From the NCBI GenBank assembly GCA_963627465.1, contig CAVGBO010000016.1:1-64000 (forward strand): DNA of 64,000 bases, read 5' to 3'. Below the pieces are notes generated by a model, which was not told the origin of the DNA, did not search any database, and saw only the letters and a list, made by a program, of their open reading frames with translations. This document shows positions 34,645-43,275 of the stretch, one piece after another. The stretch is from CAKUFA01 sp963627465 (GTDB lineage Bacteria; Bacillota; Clostridia; Christensenellales; Aristaeellaceae). Numbering within the stretch: position 1 is the stretch's first letter; each line of letters starts with the position of its first letter. The position numbers were made by a program, and so were the translations under genes.

Positions 34645-37050
34645 TTACTCGTCTTCCATGCGCATCATGCGCATCTTGTTGTCCGCCTCCCGGATGAACT
34701 GATCCAAGGTGATCTGTCCCCCATTGTACCGGGTAACCAGATTCCTCAGCTCACTGTTGGAGTCGGAGGAAGAACCGGAAGAGACAAACGAAGGCTTGCG
34801 AATGCAGATCTTCGGCACCACATTCTCAAGATAGTACTGAATCGCCTCGGCAGAAATATCGTACTCATATTGGGGCAAGGTTTTCTCGATGTATTCTTCC
34901 TCGCTCTTGATGGATTCTTCAATGTACTGCTTGTCAGCCTCATCAGCGGTTTCCAGCTGCTTCTTCAGGCTATCCAGGTATTCCTGTTCGCTGCTCAGCA
35001 TCCGGTCATAGCTGGAGTTTCTCACAGGCTCCGTCATGTCGGTGAACAGGGTGTACTTCGTGGCATTGTCCAGTGCCTCCAGGGTGCAGTTCAACAGGTT
35101 CAGTGCCGCTTCCATATGGGTGGAGTTGGGATTGATGAACAACACTGTCATACTGGTGCTGAAGAACTCCTCGGTGTCTGCAGTCAGGGTGATGGGCAAA
35201 TACTTGGCATACTCATTCTTCCCCGTCATCCAGGAGAAGTCGCCCACCGTGGTGTTGTATTGATTCAGCAAGCCGGTTCGATAGGTATCATTGGCCTCGT
35301 CGTCCGCCATTTGTTTATCAATCTGGTCGCACTCAACCTTTTCCCATGCCTGCATCATTTCACGGAACGCAGGGGTATCAAAGGTAATGTCCTTGCCTTC
35401 ATAGTTGCAATAGTCGATATAGGTGGAAAGCATGATACTCAGCAATTCCGCTTTCAAGCCGGTTGAGCCGGTACCCTCCATCAACCAATACTCAGGATAT
35501 TCATCCACAAACTCGTCGTTCCAGCGGGTGATGAATTCGCACAGCTCAACGAAGTTGGTCGGCAGTTCTTCTTCCGTAAGGCCTACCTCTTTCAGCACGC
35601 CGGTATCATAGAACCAGCTTCCGCTGCCATAGACGTTGTAAGGGATTGCATACAGCTTGCCGTCCTTCATCACCTGGTTCTGGAAAACAGGATACATGCG
35701 GCTGATAGCATCGGTCAACGCAGTGCAGCCAGACAGGTCAGCGCAGTACCCTTTCTTCATCAGGGTTTCAAAGGAGCCGTAGGTAACGCTCATAGCAAAG
35801 ACATCTACTGTGTTGTCTCCGCTGACCATGGCCTGGTTAATGCTTTCCATGCTGGAGTAATAGTTGTTATCGAAATAAACAGGAATGTTGGGATACCGCT
35901 CCGTAAAGAGTTGAGCACCTTCGTACATATAGCCCATGTTGGCAACCATCAGGTATTGATCCGACTGGAAGCCCAGATTCAGATCCCGAGCCACGGTGCT
36001 CTCGTAGCTGGCGGCAATGTAGGTCTTGCCAATGGTGGCGGCATAGCCTACATAGTCAACAGGCATATAGCCAATCTGCTTCTTGGTGAACTGATCCCCC
36101 ACGAAGCCCATCACTTTGGTGTTGTTCTGATAAATGATGGTATCCAGTGCTGCACAGTACAAGAACGTATTCGAATAGGTATCCATCTTGCCGATGCTCT
36201 GCGCTGTATCCGTTGCCGGATCATAAATGGCCAAATCGCCGTAATCGTGCGTTTGGGTTTCTGCATTATAGACATTATCCGCGTCCCACAAGCGAACAAC
36301 TGCCTTGCCATCCTTATAACCGGTCAGACCATACACATGCTCAACAGCAGAGGTCTTTACTGCGCCGGTCGCCAGATCAGCAATGTACAGCTTATTGGCA
36401 GACTTGTCGTTGTCATCCCAGTCGTTAATGAAGACCAGCAGCTTATCCCCCGTTACGGTAGCGGAAACGCTGTTGCCACCGATCACGTAGGAAGTGCCAT
36501 CATCAGAATACACATGGAAGAAAAGGTTCGTCTCTTGCAGGGTGACGATATCTTTGTAAACCAGTCCGTCGCCATCCACCTGAATCTCAAATACCAAGCC
36601 TGTGAAGGGATTCACAGACATTAGCCGTGTGCCGTCCGTAAACAGGTTGCCCAGTACGTGATCCGTATCGGCAATGCCCTTTTCCACCGCATCTGCCTTC
36701 AGGGTTTCTACATCGCTGTAGTCAGACGCAAACAGCAGCGTGCTGGTCTTGTAGCTGCCGCCATTGTCATTGGTTGCTTCCTTCAGACCGATCATTTTTT
36801 CTTTTTCCATGCCGGGCTGCCAGTAGGCAAGTGCTCTGCCGTAGCTGGTGTACATCGAAGCATACAGCGTGCTGCCCACAGCCGTCATGGACTCAAGGGA
36901 ATAATAATTGGCATCATCCGTCGAACTGAAAAGATTCTCCGGCACATCCGCCGCCGTAAAGGATTGATCCTCCGCCACAGCTCCGCTCAAGGTCAGGCAG
37001 GAGCATATCATCACCAATGCACAGAGGAAGGAAAACAACTTCTGCTTCAT
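34645..37050 (-). CDS. Very large extracellular solute-binding protein with N-terminal propeller-like region
   Basis: An exported receptor of 801 residues, about twice the usual length. The signal peptide MKQKLFSFLCALVMICSCL ends in AVA before EDQ. Residues about 35-375 show repeated strand patterns like a beta-propeller (SMTAVGSTLYASMYTSYG, LYIADLATGAVK, DLAIYDPATDTAQSIGK). Residues about 385-710 are a sugar-receptor (SBP_bac_1) domain: FTERYPNIPVYFD, NQAMVSGDNTVDVFAM, YAIPYNVYGSGSWFYDTGVLKEVGL. A charged coiled-coil-like tail follows (DSLKKQLETADEADKQYIEES). ATG 37050 was chosen for its AAAGGAG site. It is first in the operon with the two permeases. The fusion is unusual and the ligand is unknown. 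Confidence 0.85.
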   Translation of the reverse strand: MKQKLFSFLCALVMICSCLTLSGAVAEDQSFTAADVPENLFSSTDDANYYSLESMTAVGSTLYASMYTSYGRALAYWQPGMEKEKMIGLKEATNDNGGSYKTSTLLFASDYSDVETLKADAVEKGIADTDHVLGNLFTDGTRLMSVNPFTGLVFEIQVDGDGLVYKDIVTLQETNLFFHVYSDDGTSYVIGGNSVSATVTGDKLLVFINDWDDNDKSANKLYIADLATGAVKTSAVEHVYGLTGYKDGKAVVRLWDADNVYNAETQTHDYGDLAIYDPATDTAQSIGKMDTYSNTFLYCAALDTIIYQNNTKVMGFVGDQFTKKQIGYMPVDYVGYAATIGKTYIAASYESTVARDLNLGFQSDQYLMVANMGYMYEGAQLFTERYPNIPVYFDNNYYSSMESINQAMVSGDNTVDVFAMSVTYGSFETLMKKGYCADLSGCTALTDAISRMYPVFQNQVMKDGKLYAIPYNVYGSGSWFYDTGVLKEVGLTEEELPTNFVELCEFITRWNDEFVDEYPEYWLMEGTGSTGLKAELLSIMLSTYIDYCNYEGKDITFDTPAFREMMQAWEKVECDQIDKQMADDEANDTYRTGLLNQYNTTVGDFSWMTGKNEYAKYLPITLTADTEEFFSTSMTVLFINPNSTHMEAALNLLNCTLEALDNATKYTLFTDMTEPVRNSSYDRMLSSEQEYLDSLKKQLETADEADKQYIEESIKSEEEYIEKTLPQYEYDISAEAIQYYLENVVPKICIRKPSFVSSGSSSDSNSELRNLVTRYNGGQITLDQFIREADNKMRMMRMEDE

Positions 37051-37125
37051 TGCAAAGTCTCCTTTCACCGGGTGTTTTCTGTGTTACACCTATAAGACGG
37101 ATCAGAAGGGCGTTTTATTGCATCG

Positions 37126-37153
37126 TTCACAAATTCTTCACAATTTCATCACA
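37126..37153. repeat. Three 11-bp-phased direct repeats, PHO-box-like
   Basis: Hexamers TTCACA (37126), TTCACA (37137) and ATCACA (37148) are spaced exactly 11 bases apart. They lie upstream of the large binding-protein gene and just past the stop of the small membrane-protein gene. The layout resembles sites bound by PhoP/PhoB-type response regulators (TTHACA with 5-base gaps). Whether it is functional is inference. I could not fix a convincing promoter for the downstream operon. Confidence 0.45.
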
Positions 37154-37161
37154 AAACTTTT

Positions 37162-37644
37162 TCAGTCCACCCCGGACAGCTGCTGGGACAGGGTTTGCAG
37201 GGAGTTATACAGGGACGTTTGCTGCTCAGAGGTGTTCATGCCCGTCAGCAGCTGGCTGGAATACGCGTCAATAATGCTGTACAGATTGGTAAACCAGTCT
37301 TCGGAGATGATATAGCCGTTGCTGCCGTCCATGCCCACGCTTAGGGAATTGATGGTCTCCATGGCATACACGTAACTGCGAATCTTGGACAGGGTGGAGG
37401 TAGAGCTCGTGCCTGCCGTTCTGCTGAGAGAGCCGGAAAGATCCAGCGCATTGCCGCACTCCAGCTGGATGCGTGCCAAATACAGCTGACGTGCGTCGTT
37501 CTTAAACTTCACCGCCGGAACGCCCACAATCAGCCCCACCACCAGTGCGGCCAGCAAAACGATAATCAGCAGGGTCTTTGCCCGCTCCTTCAGTCCCGGT
37601 GCGCCGGTGTTGCCTCTTGCTCGATTCGTGGAATAACGATACAT
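37162..37644 (-). CDS. Small single-pass membrane protein, hypothetical
   Basis: I do not recognise a family. The 160-residue product has a basic cytoplasmic N-terminus (MYRYSTNRARGNTGAPGLKERAK) and one membrane segment at about 25-45. The outside region of about 115 residues is rich in Ser, Thr and Leu and predicted helical (LARIQLECGNALDLSGSL, LYNSLQTLSQQLSGVD). ATG 37644 has GGAGG 9 bases upstream; the frame from 37671 was rejected because its ATG overlaps that region. It has its own promoter. It lies between the sugar operon and the VanW gene on the same strand, and a supporting role in the wall or in the importer is possible but unproven. Confidence 0.75.
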   Translation of the reverse strand: MYRYSTNRARGNTGAPGLKERAKTLLIIVLLAALVVGLIVGVPAVKFKNDARQLYLARIQLECGNALDLSGSLSRTAGTSSTSTLSKIRSYVYAMETINSLSVGMDGSNGYIISEDWFTNLYSIIDAYSSQLLTGMNTSEQQTSLYNSLQTLSQQLSGVD

Positions 37645-37695
37645 ATGATTGAACCTCCATGATGTATTCATTTCAGGATCGATTGTCCGTGCTTC

Positions 37696-37724
37696 ATCTT
37701 ATCACAAGTCCTGCCTTGTGGCAA
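37696..37724 (-). promoter_or_regulatory. Predicted promoter of the small membrane-protein gene
   Basis: On the minus strand TTGCCA (37724-37719) and TAAGAT (37701-37696) are separated by 17 bases, about 50 bases before the start codon. It may also serve the sugar-importer operon by read-through. Confidence 0.6.
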
Positions 37725-37756
37725 GTTGCTGAAAAATGCAGCAGCACGGTTACTTT

Positions 37757-37797
37757 ACGTGAAAAGGAGAGGCTCTCTCGAACCCCTCCCCTTTTCA
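37757..37797 (-). terminator. Probable terminator after the long VanW-domain gene
   Basis: On the minus strand GAAAAGGGGAGGGG (37796-37783) pairs imperfectly with CCTCTCCTTTTC (37772-37761). It lies directly after the stop codon. The T-run is short, so the call is moderate. Confidence 0.6.
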
Positions 37798-39765
37798 TCA
37801 TTCCGTGCGCTTCTTGGTACCTACGTAGATCAGCTTGCTCTGCGCCTTGTAGGTATCCGTAAAGAGCAATGTCCGCTCCACCGCCGTATCCCCGACGTAT
37901 TTCACCCGGTAGCTTTCCACCTTGCAGCCATCCGCCGCCTTCCGAGCCACGTACTCTTCATCAGTGTAGGTCACGTAGGTCTGCTTGGTGTCCTTCACGT
38001 ATTCCGGATCTTCAGGTGCGGTGAGGACTTCCACGGTCTGGCTTTGCAGCTCATACCGCACATCATCCCCCAGGCTTTCTCCATAGATGGAAACCTTGGC
38101 AATCAGCCGTTTCCGGTTGCTGGGATCACTCTGCACAGAAGCCACAAAGTACAGCGGGCTGTCCGTGCTGTTCTTGAATACCAGGTCAATCTTCCGGTTG
38201 CCTTCCCAGTACACGGTAGCATCCTCGCCATAAGCGGCATAGGATACCGACTTGGAGTGAGGCTCCCGGGTGATAATGTCCAGTCCAGCCTCCACCGCCG
38301 CCTGATACAGGGTGGTGCTGGCCTGGCAGGTGCCGCCGCCTACGCCCATGACTTCCGTGCCGTAAGCATACTCAATGGCCTCATAGAAGCCGTTGGCAAC
38401 CGTCCGCTTGCCAACCACCGTATTGAAGGAGAACTTGCTGCCAGAATCCAGCACATAGCCGGAAATCAGTTCGAAGCACCGGCGAATATTGTTGGTACGA
38501 TTCTCCGAGGATTTGCTGCTGATGGGGGTATACACGGAAGCACGAAGGGTGTACTTCTTCTTCAGCTCCTCCAGTGTTACCGTAGGAGCAATGGTATCCG
38601 GCTCAATCTCCACATCGCCGCTTTCCATGGTAGAAACCATCTGATACAGCTTTTCCTTCAAAGGCTCAATGTCCAAAGTGCGGCCTTCCACTGCATCCTG
38701 AAAGGTGAAGGGATCCGTCTTGTCCGGATCAAAGCTGACCAAGGTTGCATCCGTAGGAGCACGGTAGACAAGGTTCTTAATTTCGTTCAGCACCCCGTCC
38801 ACCACGGAAGTATCGCCGCCGGGCATGGCCGTGTAACCCTCAAAGTGGGTTACAAGCAGCTGCTCCATAGCTTCCTTCCGCTGGTACACATCGCCCGTGT
38901 GCCCCTGTGCCCAGGCCTGATTCATCACATCCGCCACGTCCACGGTCATGCCTAGCTGGCTGGCCGTGAGGGTAGTGACCACCTGTCCCTGATAGGTAAG
39001 GTTCACGTACCAGGAATCATTTCTTGTCTGCGCCTGCGCCGTGACAGCGGCGACACCTTCTTCTGCCGTCATGCCCTCAAGGGCAATGCCATCCACGAAC
39101 ACGCCGGGGCAGAAAACATTGTCGTAAGCCGTTACAGCCGACCGAAGCTGTGCATCCTGATGATAGTAATAAGCACCTACGCCAATGGCAATCACCAACA
39201 CTGCCGCCACAAGGATAACGATCCAGTTGTTTCCACGCTTCTGCGGCGGTTCTCCGCCATTGCTCATAGGCAGATCAGGGTGCTTGGGCGGAATGTAGCC
39301 AGTGGTGTGCTGATAATTCTGCTGTGTCCCCTGTCGCTCCACACCATAGCCCGGCTGTTGGGGCTGATAAACAGGCTGCTGGTAATACGCAGGCTGCGAC
39401 TGCACCGCTTGCCCTGCGTAAGCAGGTCGCTGCTGCGGCTGTGCAGGCGTCTGCTGATACGAAGCTTGGAATCTCGGTTGGCTGTTCGGCTGATTTGCCG
39501 CTTGTGTCGGCTGATAAGTCTGCCGTGCCTGAGGCTGAGGCATTTGCTGCACAGGCTGGTTCACCTGCTGCCTTGTTGCCGCCGGATTACCTTGCTGTCG
39601 AAAGCTGTTTTGCGGGGTATAGTTTGAAGCTCCGGACGTTGTAGGCACGCCCTGGCGAGGCTGTTGATACGCCGCAGCCTGCTGCAGCGGGGCAGCAGAC
39701 GACTCCTGCTGCGTCAGCCGTGCTGACTGGGTACGCCGCCGCGGCTGAGAATAGCCGTTGTTCAA
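37798..39765 (-). CDS. Membrane-anchored VanW-domain protein with Gln/Pro-rich cytoplasmic N-terminus
   Basis: A 655-residue protein. Residues 1-180 are low complexity, rich in Gln, Pro, Ala and Tyr. A single membrane segment (181-201) follows. The outside part has repeats like the PG-binding_4 domains of YoaR-type proteins (about 215-430). A VanW domain comes next (about 440-560) with VGKRTVANGFYEAIEYAYGTE and the hallmark GGGTCQASTTLYQAAV. A G5-like tail ends the protein. VanW proteins are tied to the cell wall, but their activity is not defined. The start is TTG 39765, overlapping the PHP gene stop (TTGA), with AGGAGG 9-10 bases upstream. It is the last gene of the tilS-hpt-ftsH operon. 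Confidence 0.88.
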   Translation of the reverse strand: MNNGYSQPRRRTQSARLTQQESSAAPLQQAAAYQQPRQGVPTTSGASNYTPQNSFRQQGNPAATRQQVNQPVQQMPQPQARQTYQPTQAANQPNSQPRFQASYQQTPAQPQQRPAYAGQAVQSQPAYYQQPVYQPQQPGYGVERQGTQQNYQHTTGYIPPKHPDLPMSNGGEPPQKRGNNWIVILVAAVLVIAIGVGAYYYHQDAQLRSAVTAYDNVFCPGVFVDGIALEGMTAEEGVAAVTAQAQTRNDSWYVNLTYQGQVVTTLTASQLGMTVDVADVMNQAWAQGHTGDVYQRKEAMEQLLVTHFEGYTAMPGGDTSVVDGVLNEIKNLVYRAPTDATLVSFDPDKTDPFTFQDAVEGRTLDIEPLKEKLYQMVSTMESGDVEIEPDTIAPTVTLEELKKKYTLRASVYTPISSKSSENRTNNIRRCFELISGYVLDSGSKFSFNTVVGKRTVANGFYEAIEYAYGTEVMGVGGGTCQASTTLYQAAVEAGLDIITREPHSKSVSYAAYGEDATVYWEGNRKIDLVFKNSTDSPLYFVASVQSDPSNRKRLIAKVSIYGESLGDDVRYELQSQTVEVLTAPEDPEYVKDTKQTYVTYTDEEYVARKAADGCKVESYRVKYVGDTAVERTLLFTDTYKAQSKLIYVGTKKRTE

Positions 39766-40634
39766 GCCTCAAAGCCTCCTTTCGCAAACGTATCATACTG
39801 TTGTTTTTGCTGCTTCATTGCATCCAGCAAAGCGTCAAAGTCTTCCTGCATGCCGATCCATGCCGCAGCTGTGCAGCCCGGCAAGCCGTGTCGATCCCCT
39901 TCCCAGTGGAAGTCGCTGCCGCCGGTCACAAGCAGACCCAAGCGACGAGCCATGTGGTCAAGAGTTGCATATCCTTTCGCTTCAGCGGAAGGATGATACA
40001 CTTCCAGCCCCATGAGCCCCTGTTCCCGCCACGTTTCCAGCAGCATGGACAGGGTTTGGTCACCCATGCCCATCAGCCGGGGATGTGCCAGCACAGGCAC
40101 GAAGCCGCTTTGCCGCATGAGGTGCAATGCATCTTTCAGGCAGAGCCTTTCCCCTGCCACGAAGCAGCTGCATCCGTCCCCCAGATAGCGTTGGAAGGCT
40201 TCCTCGCAGCTGTGCACATAGCCCTTCTGCACAAGCATTTGCGCAATGTGCGGCCGCCCTACGCTGCCTTTGCAGGATGCGAAAAGCTCTGCTTCATCCA
40301 GGGGCATGCCTTTTTCACGCAGAAGGTCAAGCATCTGCCTGGCACGCTCCACACGGGCAACAGACAAAGCCTCCACCCTCTGATGCAGCGGCGTGTCGCT
40401 GGTCAGGCCATATCCTAAGAGATGCATATTCTTACGGTCGGCCATGCTCATTTCCACGCCTTGCACCACATCAATGGGCAGGGTACGACCTTGCAGCTGT
40501 TCGTAGCCCTTGAACGTGTCGTGATCGGTCACAGCCATCACGTCCACGCCCAGGCTGTGCGCTTTTCCCACCAGTTCCCATGGCGTTAAGGCACCATCGG
40601 AACTGGTGGTATGCAAGTGAAGATCAATTTTCAT
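39762..40634 (-). CDS. PHP-domain phosphoesterase (TrpH/YciV-like)
   Basis: A 290-residue cytoplasmic metal-dependent hydrolase. The PHP motifs are visible: DLHLHTTSSDGALTP (residues 4-18), MAVTDHDTFKG (33-43), GVEMS, and later VLAHPRLMG and GGSDFHWE. The nearest characterised relative is E. coli RNase AM (YciV/TrpH), a 5'-3' exonuclease that also dephosphorylates nucleoside 3',5'-bisphosphate. It starts 5 bases after the ftsH stop with only a weak ribosome binding site, so it depends on coupling. It overlaps the VanW start by four bases. Confidence 0.9.
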   Translation of the reverse strand: MKIDLHLHTTSSDGALTPWELVGKAHSLGVDVMAVTDHDTFKGYEQLQGRTLPIDVVQGVEMSMADRKNMHLLGYGLTSDTPLHQRVEALSVARVERARQMLDLLREKGMPLDEAELFASCKGSVGRPHIAQMLVQKGYVHSCEEAFQRYLGDGCSCFVAGERLCLKDALHLMRQSGFVPVLAHPRLMGMGDQTLSMLLETWREQGLMGLEVYHPSAEAKGYATLDHMARRLGLLVTGGSDFHWEGDRHGLPGCTAAAWIGMQEDFDALLDAMKQQKQQYDTFAKGGFEA

Positions 40635-40639
40635 GAAAT

Positions 40640-42652
40640 TCAGTCGTCCCCGGACAGGTTGCTGAAGGACATCACATGTTCCGGAATCTCATGCTTCTCC
40701 TCATCCGTTTCAGGTGCTTTCTTTTCCTCGTGAGGAATGGGTGCTTCCGGCTGGGGCTTGTCATCATCCAGCCCTTCCGGAATCGTGCCAGTTTCCATCA
40801 GTGCCACAAACTCCTTGCGGCTTACCGTATTCTGCTCCAGCAGGGCAGCCACCAGCTGATCCATCCGATCTCGATGCTCACGAAGCACCTGCTTGGCACG
40901 CTCGTAGCACTCTGCCAGTATCCGACGGACTTCCTCGTCAATCTCCGCTGCAACCTTTTCGGAATATTCACGGCTCTGGCCGAACTCCATGCCCACGAAT
41001 ACTTCCTGATCGCTGCCCAGATAGACCGTGCCCAGCTTATCGCTCATGCCGAACTGGGTCACCATCTTGCGGCACATTTCCGTTGCACGCTTCAGGTCAG
41101 AAGAAGAGCCGGTGTAGATTTCGTTCAGCACCACTTCCTCTGCTGCGTGGCCGCCCAACATCATGCAGATTTGATCCAGCAGCTGGGAGCGGCTCAGGTT
41201 GTCCCGCTCTTCCCCAGGCAGAGCCAGGGTATGACCAGCGGCCTGTCCACGGGGCACAATGGTGATCAGGTGCACTTCATCGCACCCGGGCAGGAAGTGT
41301 CCCACCAGCGCATGACCGCTTTCGTGAATGGCCACCATCCGCTTGTCGGAATCGCTAACCTTGTGGCTCCGCTTTTCAGGACCCATCTGTACCCGGGCAA
41401 TGGCATCAATCAGCAACTGCTGGGTGATCTCCTTGCTCCGTGCACGGGCGGCAAGAATAGCTGCCTCGTTCATCACATTTTCCAGTTCAGCGCCGGTAGC
41501 AAAGGGAACCCGCTTGGCGATGTTCCGCAGATCCACGTCCTTGGCCAGGGGCTTGCCCTTGCTGTGCACCTTCAGGATAGCTACACGACCGTCAATATCC
41601 GGATAGTTTACCGTCACCTGACGGTCAAAGCGGCCGGGACGCAGCAGTGCCGGATCCAGAATATCCCGGCGGTTGGTAGCCGCCATAACGATGACACCCT
41701 CATTGATGGCGAAACCGTCCATTTCCACCAGCAGCTGATTCAGGGTCTGCTCCCGTTCATCATGACCGCCGCCAAGGCCTGCACCACGGTGCCGACCTAC
41801 GGCATCAATTTCATCGATGAAGACAATGGAAGGAGCAGCCTTCTTTGCCGTTTCAAACAGGTCACGCACCCGGCTGGCGCCAACGCCAACGAACATTTCC
41901 ACAAAGTCAGAGCCGGAAATGGAGAAGAAGGGCACGCCTGCTTCCCCAGCCACTGCCTTGGCCAACAGGGTTTTGCCTGTGCCGGGAGGACCCACCAGCA
42001 GTACGCCCTTAGGAATGCGGGCACCCATCTCGATATAGTGCTTCGGATTGCGGAGGAAGTCCACCATTTCCTGCAGTTCTTCCTTCTCCTCATCCGCACC
42101 GGCCACATCGGCAAAGGTGACCTTGTTCTTGCCGGGCTCCTGCATTCTGGCACGGCTCTTGCCAAAGCTCATCACCTTGCCATTGCCGCCTGCCTGTCCA
42201 CGCATCATCAGATACCAGAACAGCAGGAAGATCACCGAGATTACAATCATGGGCAGGAACTCCACCCACCAGGAGGTCTGCACCGGTGCACGGTATTCCA
42301 CCGTGAAGCTCAGGTCATTCACCGTCACTTCATCCAGTGCCTTGCCTTGCTTGTTGGCCTCCATCTGCCGCACCGTGTCAATAAAGTCGCTGCCAATGGT
42401 GGTTTCAAAGTCATACTGCCGATCCGGGAAGTTGGATGCCGCCACGGTGGTATTTGTCTTTAAGCCCACCAAGGACGTGCCCCGAATGGCGACCCTGCTC
42501 ACCTGACCGTTCTCGATCATTTGCAGCAGCTGCGGATATTCGATGCGCTTATTTTCCTGGGTGCCCATGCCGCCGTTAAGCAGAATGGCAATAATCAGGA
42601 AGGTGGCAATCACCACCACATAGCCCATCAATCCCTTTGAAGATTTCTTCAA
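40640..42652 (-). CDS. ftsH: ATP-dependent zinc metalloprotease FtsH
   Basis: Membrane-bound AAA+ protease of 670 residues that degrades misfolded membrane proteins and some regulators. It has an N-terminal membrane segment (about 8-26), an extracellular domain and a second membrane segment (about 128-148). The AAA domain contains Walker A GPPGTGKT and Walker B IVFIDEIDAVG. The second region of homology is MAATNRRDILDPALLRPGRFD. The zinc site HESGH lies in MVAIHESGHALVGH. The tail is acidic and Pro-rich. The start is TTG 42652, 8 bases after GGAGG. It follows hpt, as in many Firmicutes. Confidence 0.97.
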   Translation of the reverse strand: MKKSSKGLMGYVVVIATFLIIAILLNGGMGTQENKRIEYPQLLQMIENGQVSRVAIRGTSLVGLKTNTTVAASNFPDRQYDFETTIGSDFIDTVRQMEANKQGKALDEVTVNDLSFTVEYRAPVQTSWWVEFLPMIVISVIFLLFWYLMMRGQAGGNGKVMSFGKSRARMQEPGKNKVTFADVAGADEEKEELQEMVDFLRNPKHYIEMGARIPKGVLLVGPPGTGKTLLAKAVAGEAGVPFFSISGSDFVEMFVGVGASRVRDLFETAKKAAPSIVFIDEIDAVGRHRGAGLGGGHDEREQTLNQLLVEMDGFAINEGVIVMAATNRRDILDPALLRPGRFDRQVTVNYPDIDGRVAILKVHSKGKPLAKDVDLRNIAKRVPFATGAELENVMNEAAILAARARSKEITQQLLIDAIARVQMGPEKRSHKVSDSDKRMVAIHESGHALVGHFLPGCDEVHLITIVPRGQAAGHTLALPGEERDNLSRSQLLDQICMMLGGHAAEEVVLNEIYTGSSSDLKRATEMCRKMVTQFGMSDKLGTVYLGSDQEVFVGMEFGQSREYSEKVAAEIDEEVRRILAECYERAKQVLREHRDRMDQLVAALLEQNTVSRKEFVALMETGTIPEGLDDDKPQPEAPIPHEEKKAPETDEEKHEIPEHVMSFSNLSGDD

Positions 42653-42688
42653 AATGTTGTCCTCCTTCAGTCAGAAGCAGTCCGATTG

Positions 42689-43252
42689 TCAGTCTTCGCC
42701 ACCGTAAATCTTGGGGCTGAGCACGCCGATCAGCGGCAGGTTGCGGTACTTTTCATCATAGTCCAGACCATAGCCTACCACAAACTCGTCCGGGATTTCA
42801 AAGCAGGAATAGTCCGCCTTCAAATCCACCCGACGACGAGCAGGCTTATCCAGCAAGGTGGCAATCTTAATGGAGGCAGCGCCCCGATCCTGAAGCATGT
42901 TCTTCAGATAATTCAGCGTAATGCCGGAGTCCACAATGTCCTCCACAATCAGCACGTCCACGCCGTTCAGGCTGCAACTCAAATCCTTGATGATCTTCAC
43001 CACGCCGGTGGTTTCCGTGGAACGGCCATAGCTGGAAACGACCATGAAGTCTGTCTTCAGCGGCAGATCAATTTCACGAATCAAGTCCGCATAGAAAACC
43101 ACAGCACCCTTCAGAATGCCAACGAGCATCGGTTCCTTGCCCTGATAGTCGGCGGTGATCTTTTTGCCCAGTGCCTTGACCGCCTGATGAATCTCCTCGC
43201 TTGATACCAGTACCTTGCTCAAATCCTGATAGATCTTAGCATCCTGTTCCAT
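42689..43252 (-). CDS. hpt: Hypoxanthine phosphoribosyltransferase
   Basis: A 187-residue cytoplasmic purine-salvage enzyme that makes IMP or GMP from hypoxanthine or guanine and PRPP. The family motifs are LVGILKGAVVFYADLIREI, DFMVVSSYGRSTETTGVVKI and the PRPP-binding loop VLIVEDIVDSGITL, followed by KADYSCFEIPDEFVVGYGLDYDE. A GGAGA site precedes ATG 43252. It stands between tilS and ftsH, a conserved arrangement in Gram-positive bacteria. It ends 36 bases before ftsH. Confidence 0.96.
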   Translation of the reverse strand: MEQDAKIYQDLSKVLVSSEEIHQAVKALGKKITADYQGKEPMLVGILKGAVVFYADLIREIDLPLKTDFMVVSSYGRSTETTGVVKIIKDLSCSLNGVDVLIVEDIVDSGITLNYLKNMLQDRGAASIKIATLLDKPARRRVDLKADYSCFEIPDEFVVGYGLDYDEKYRNLPLIGVLSPKIYGGED

Positions 43253-43275
43253 GCTGTTCTTCTCCTTTTATTGCC

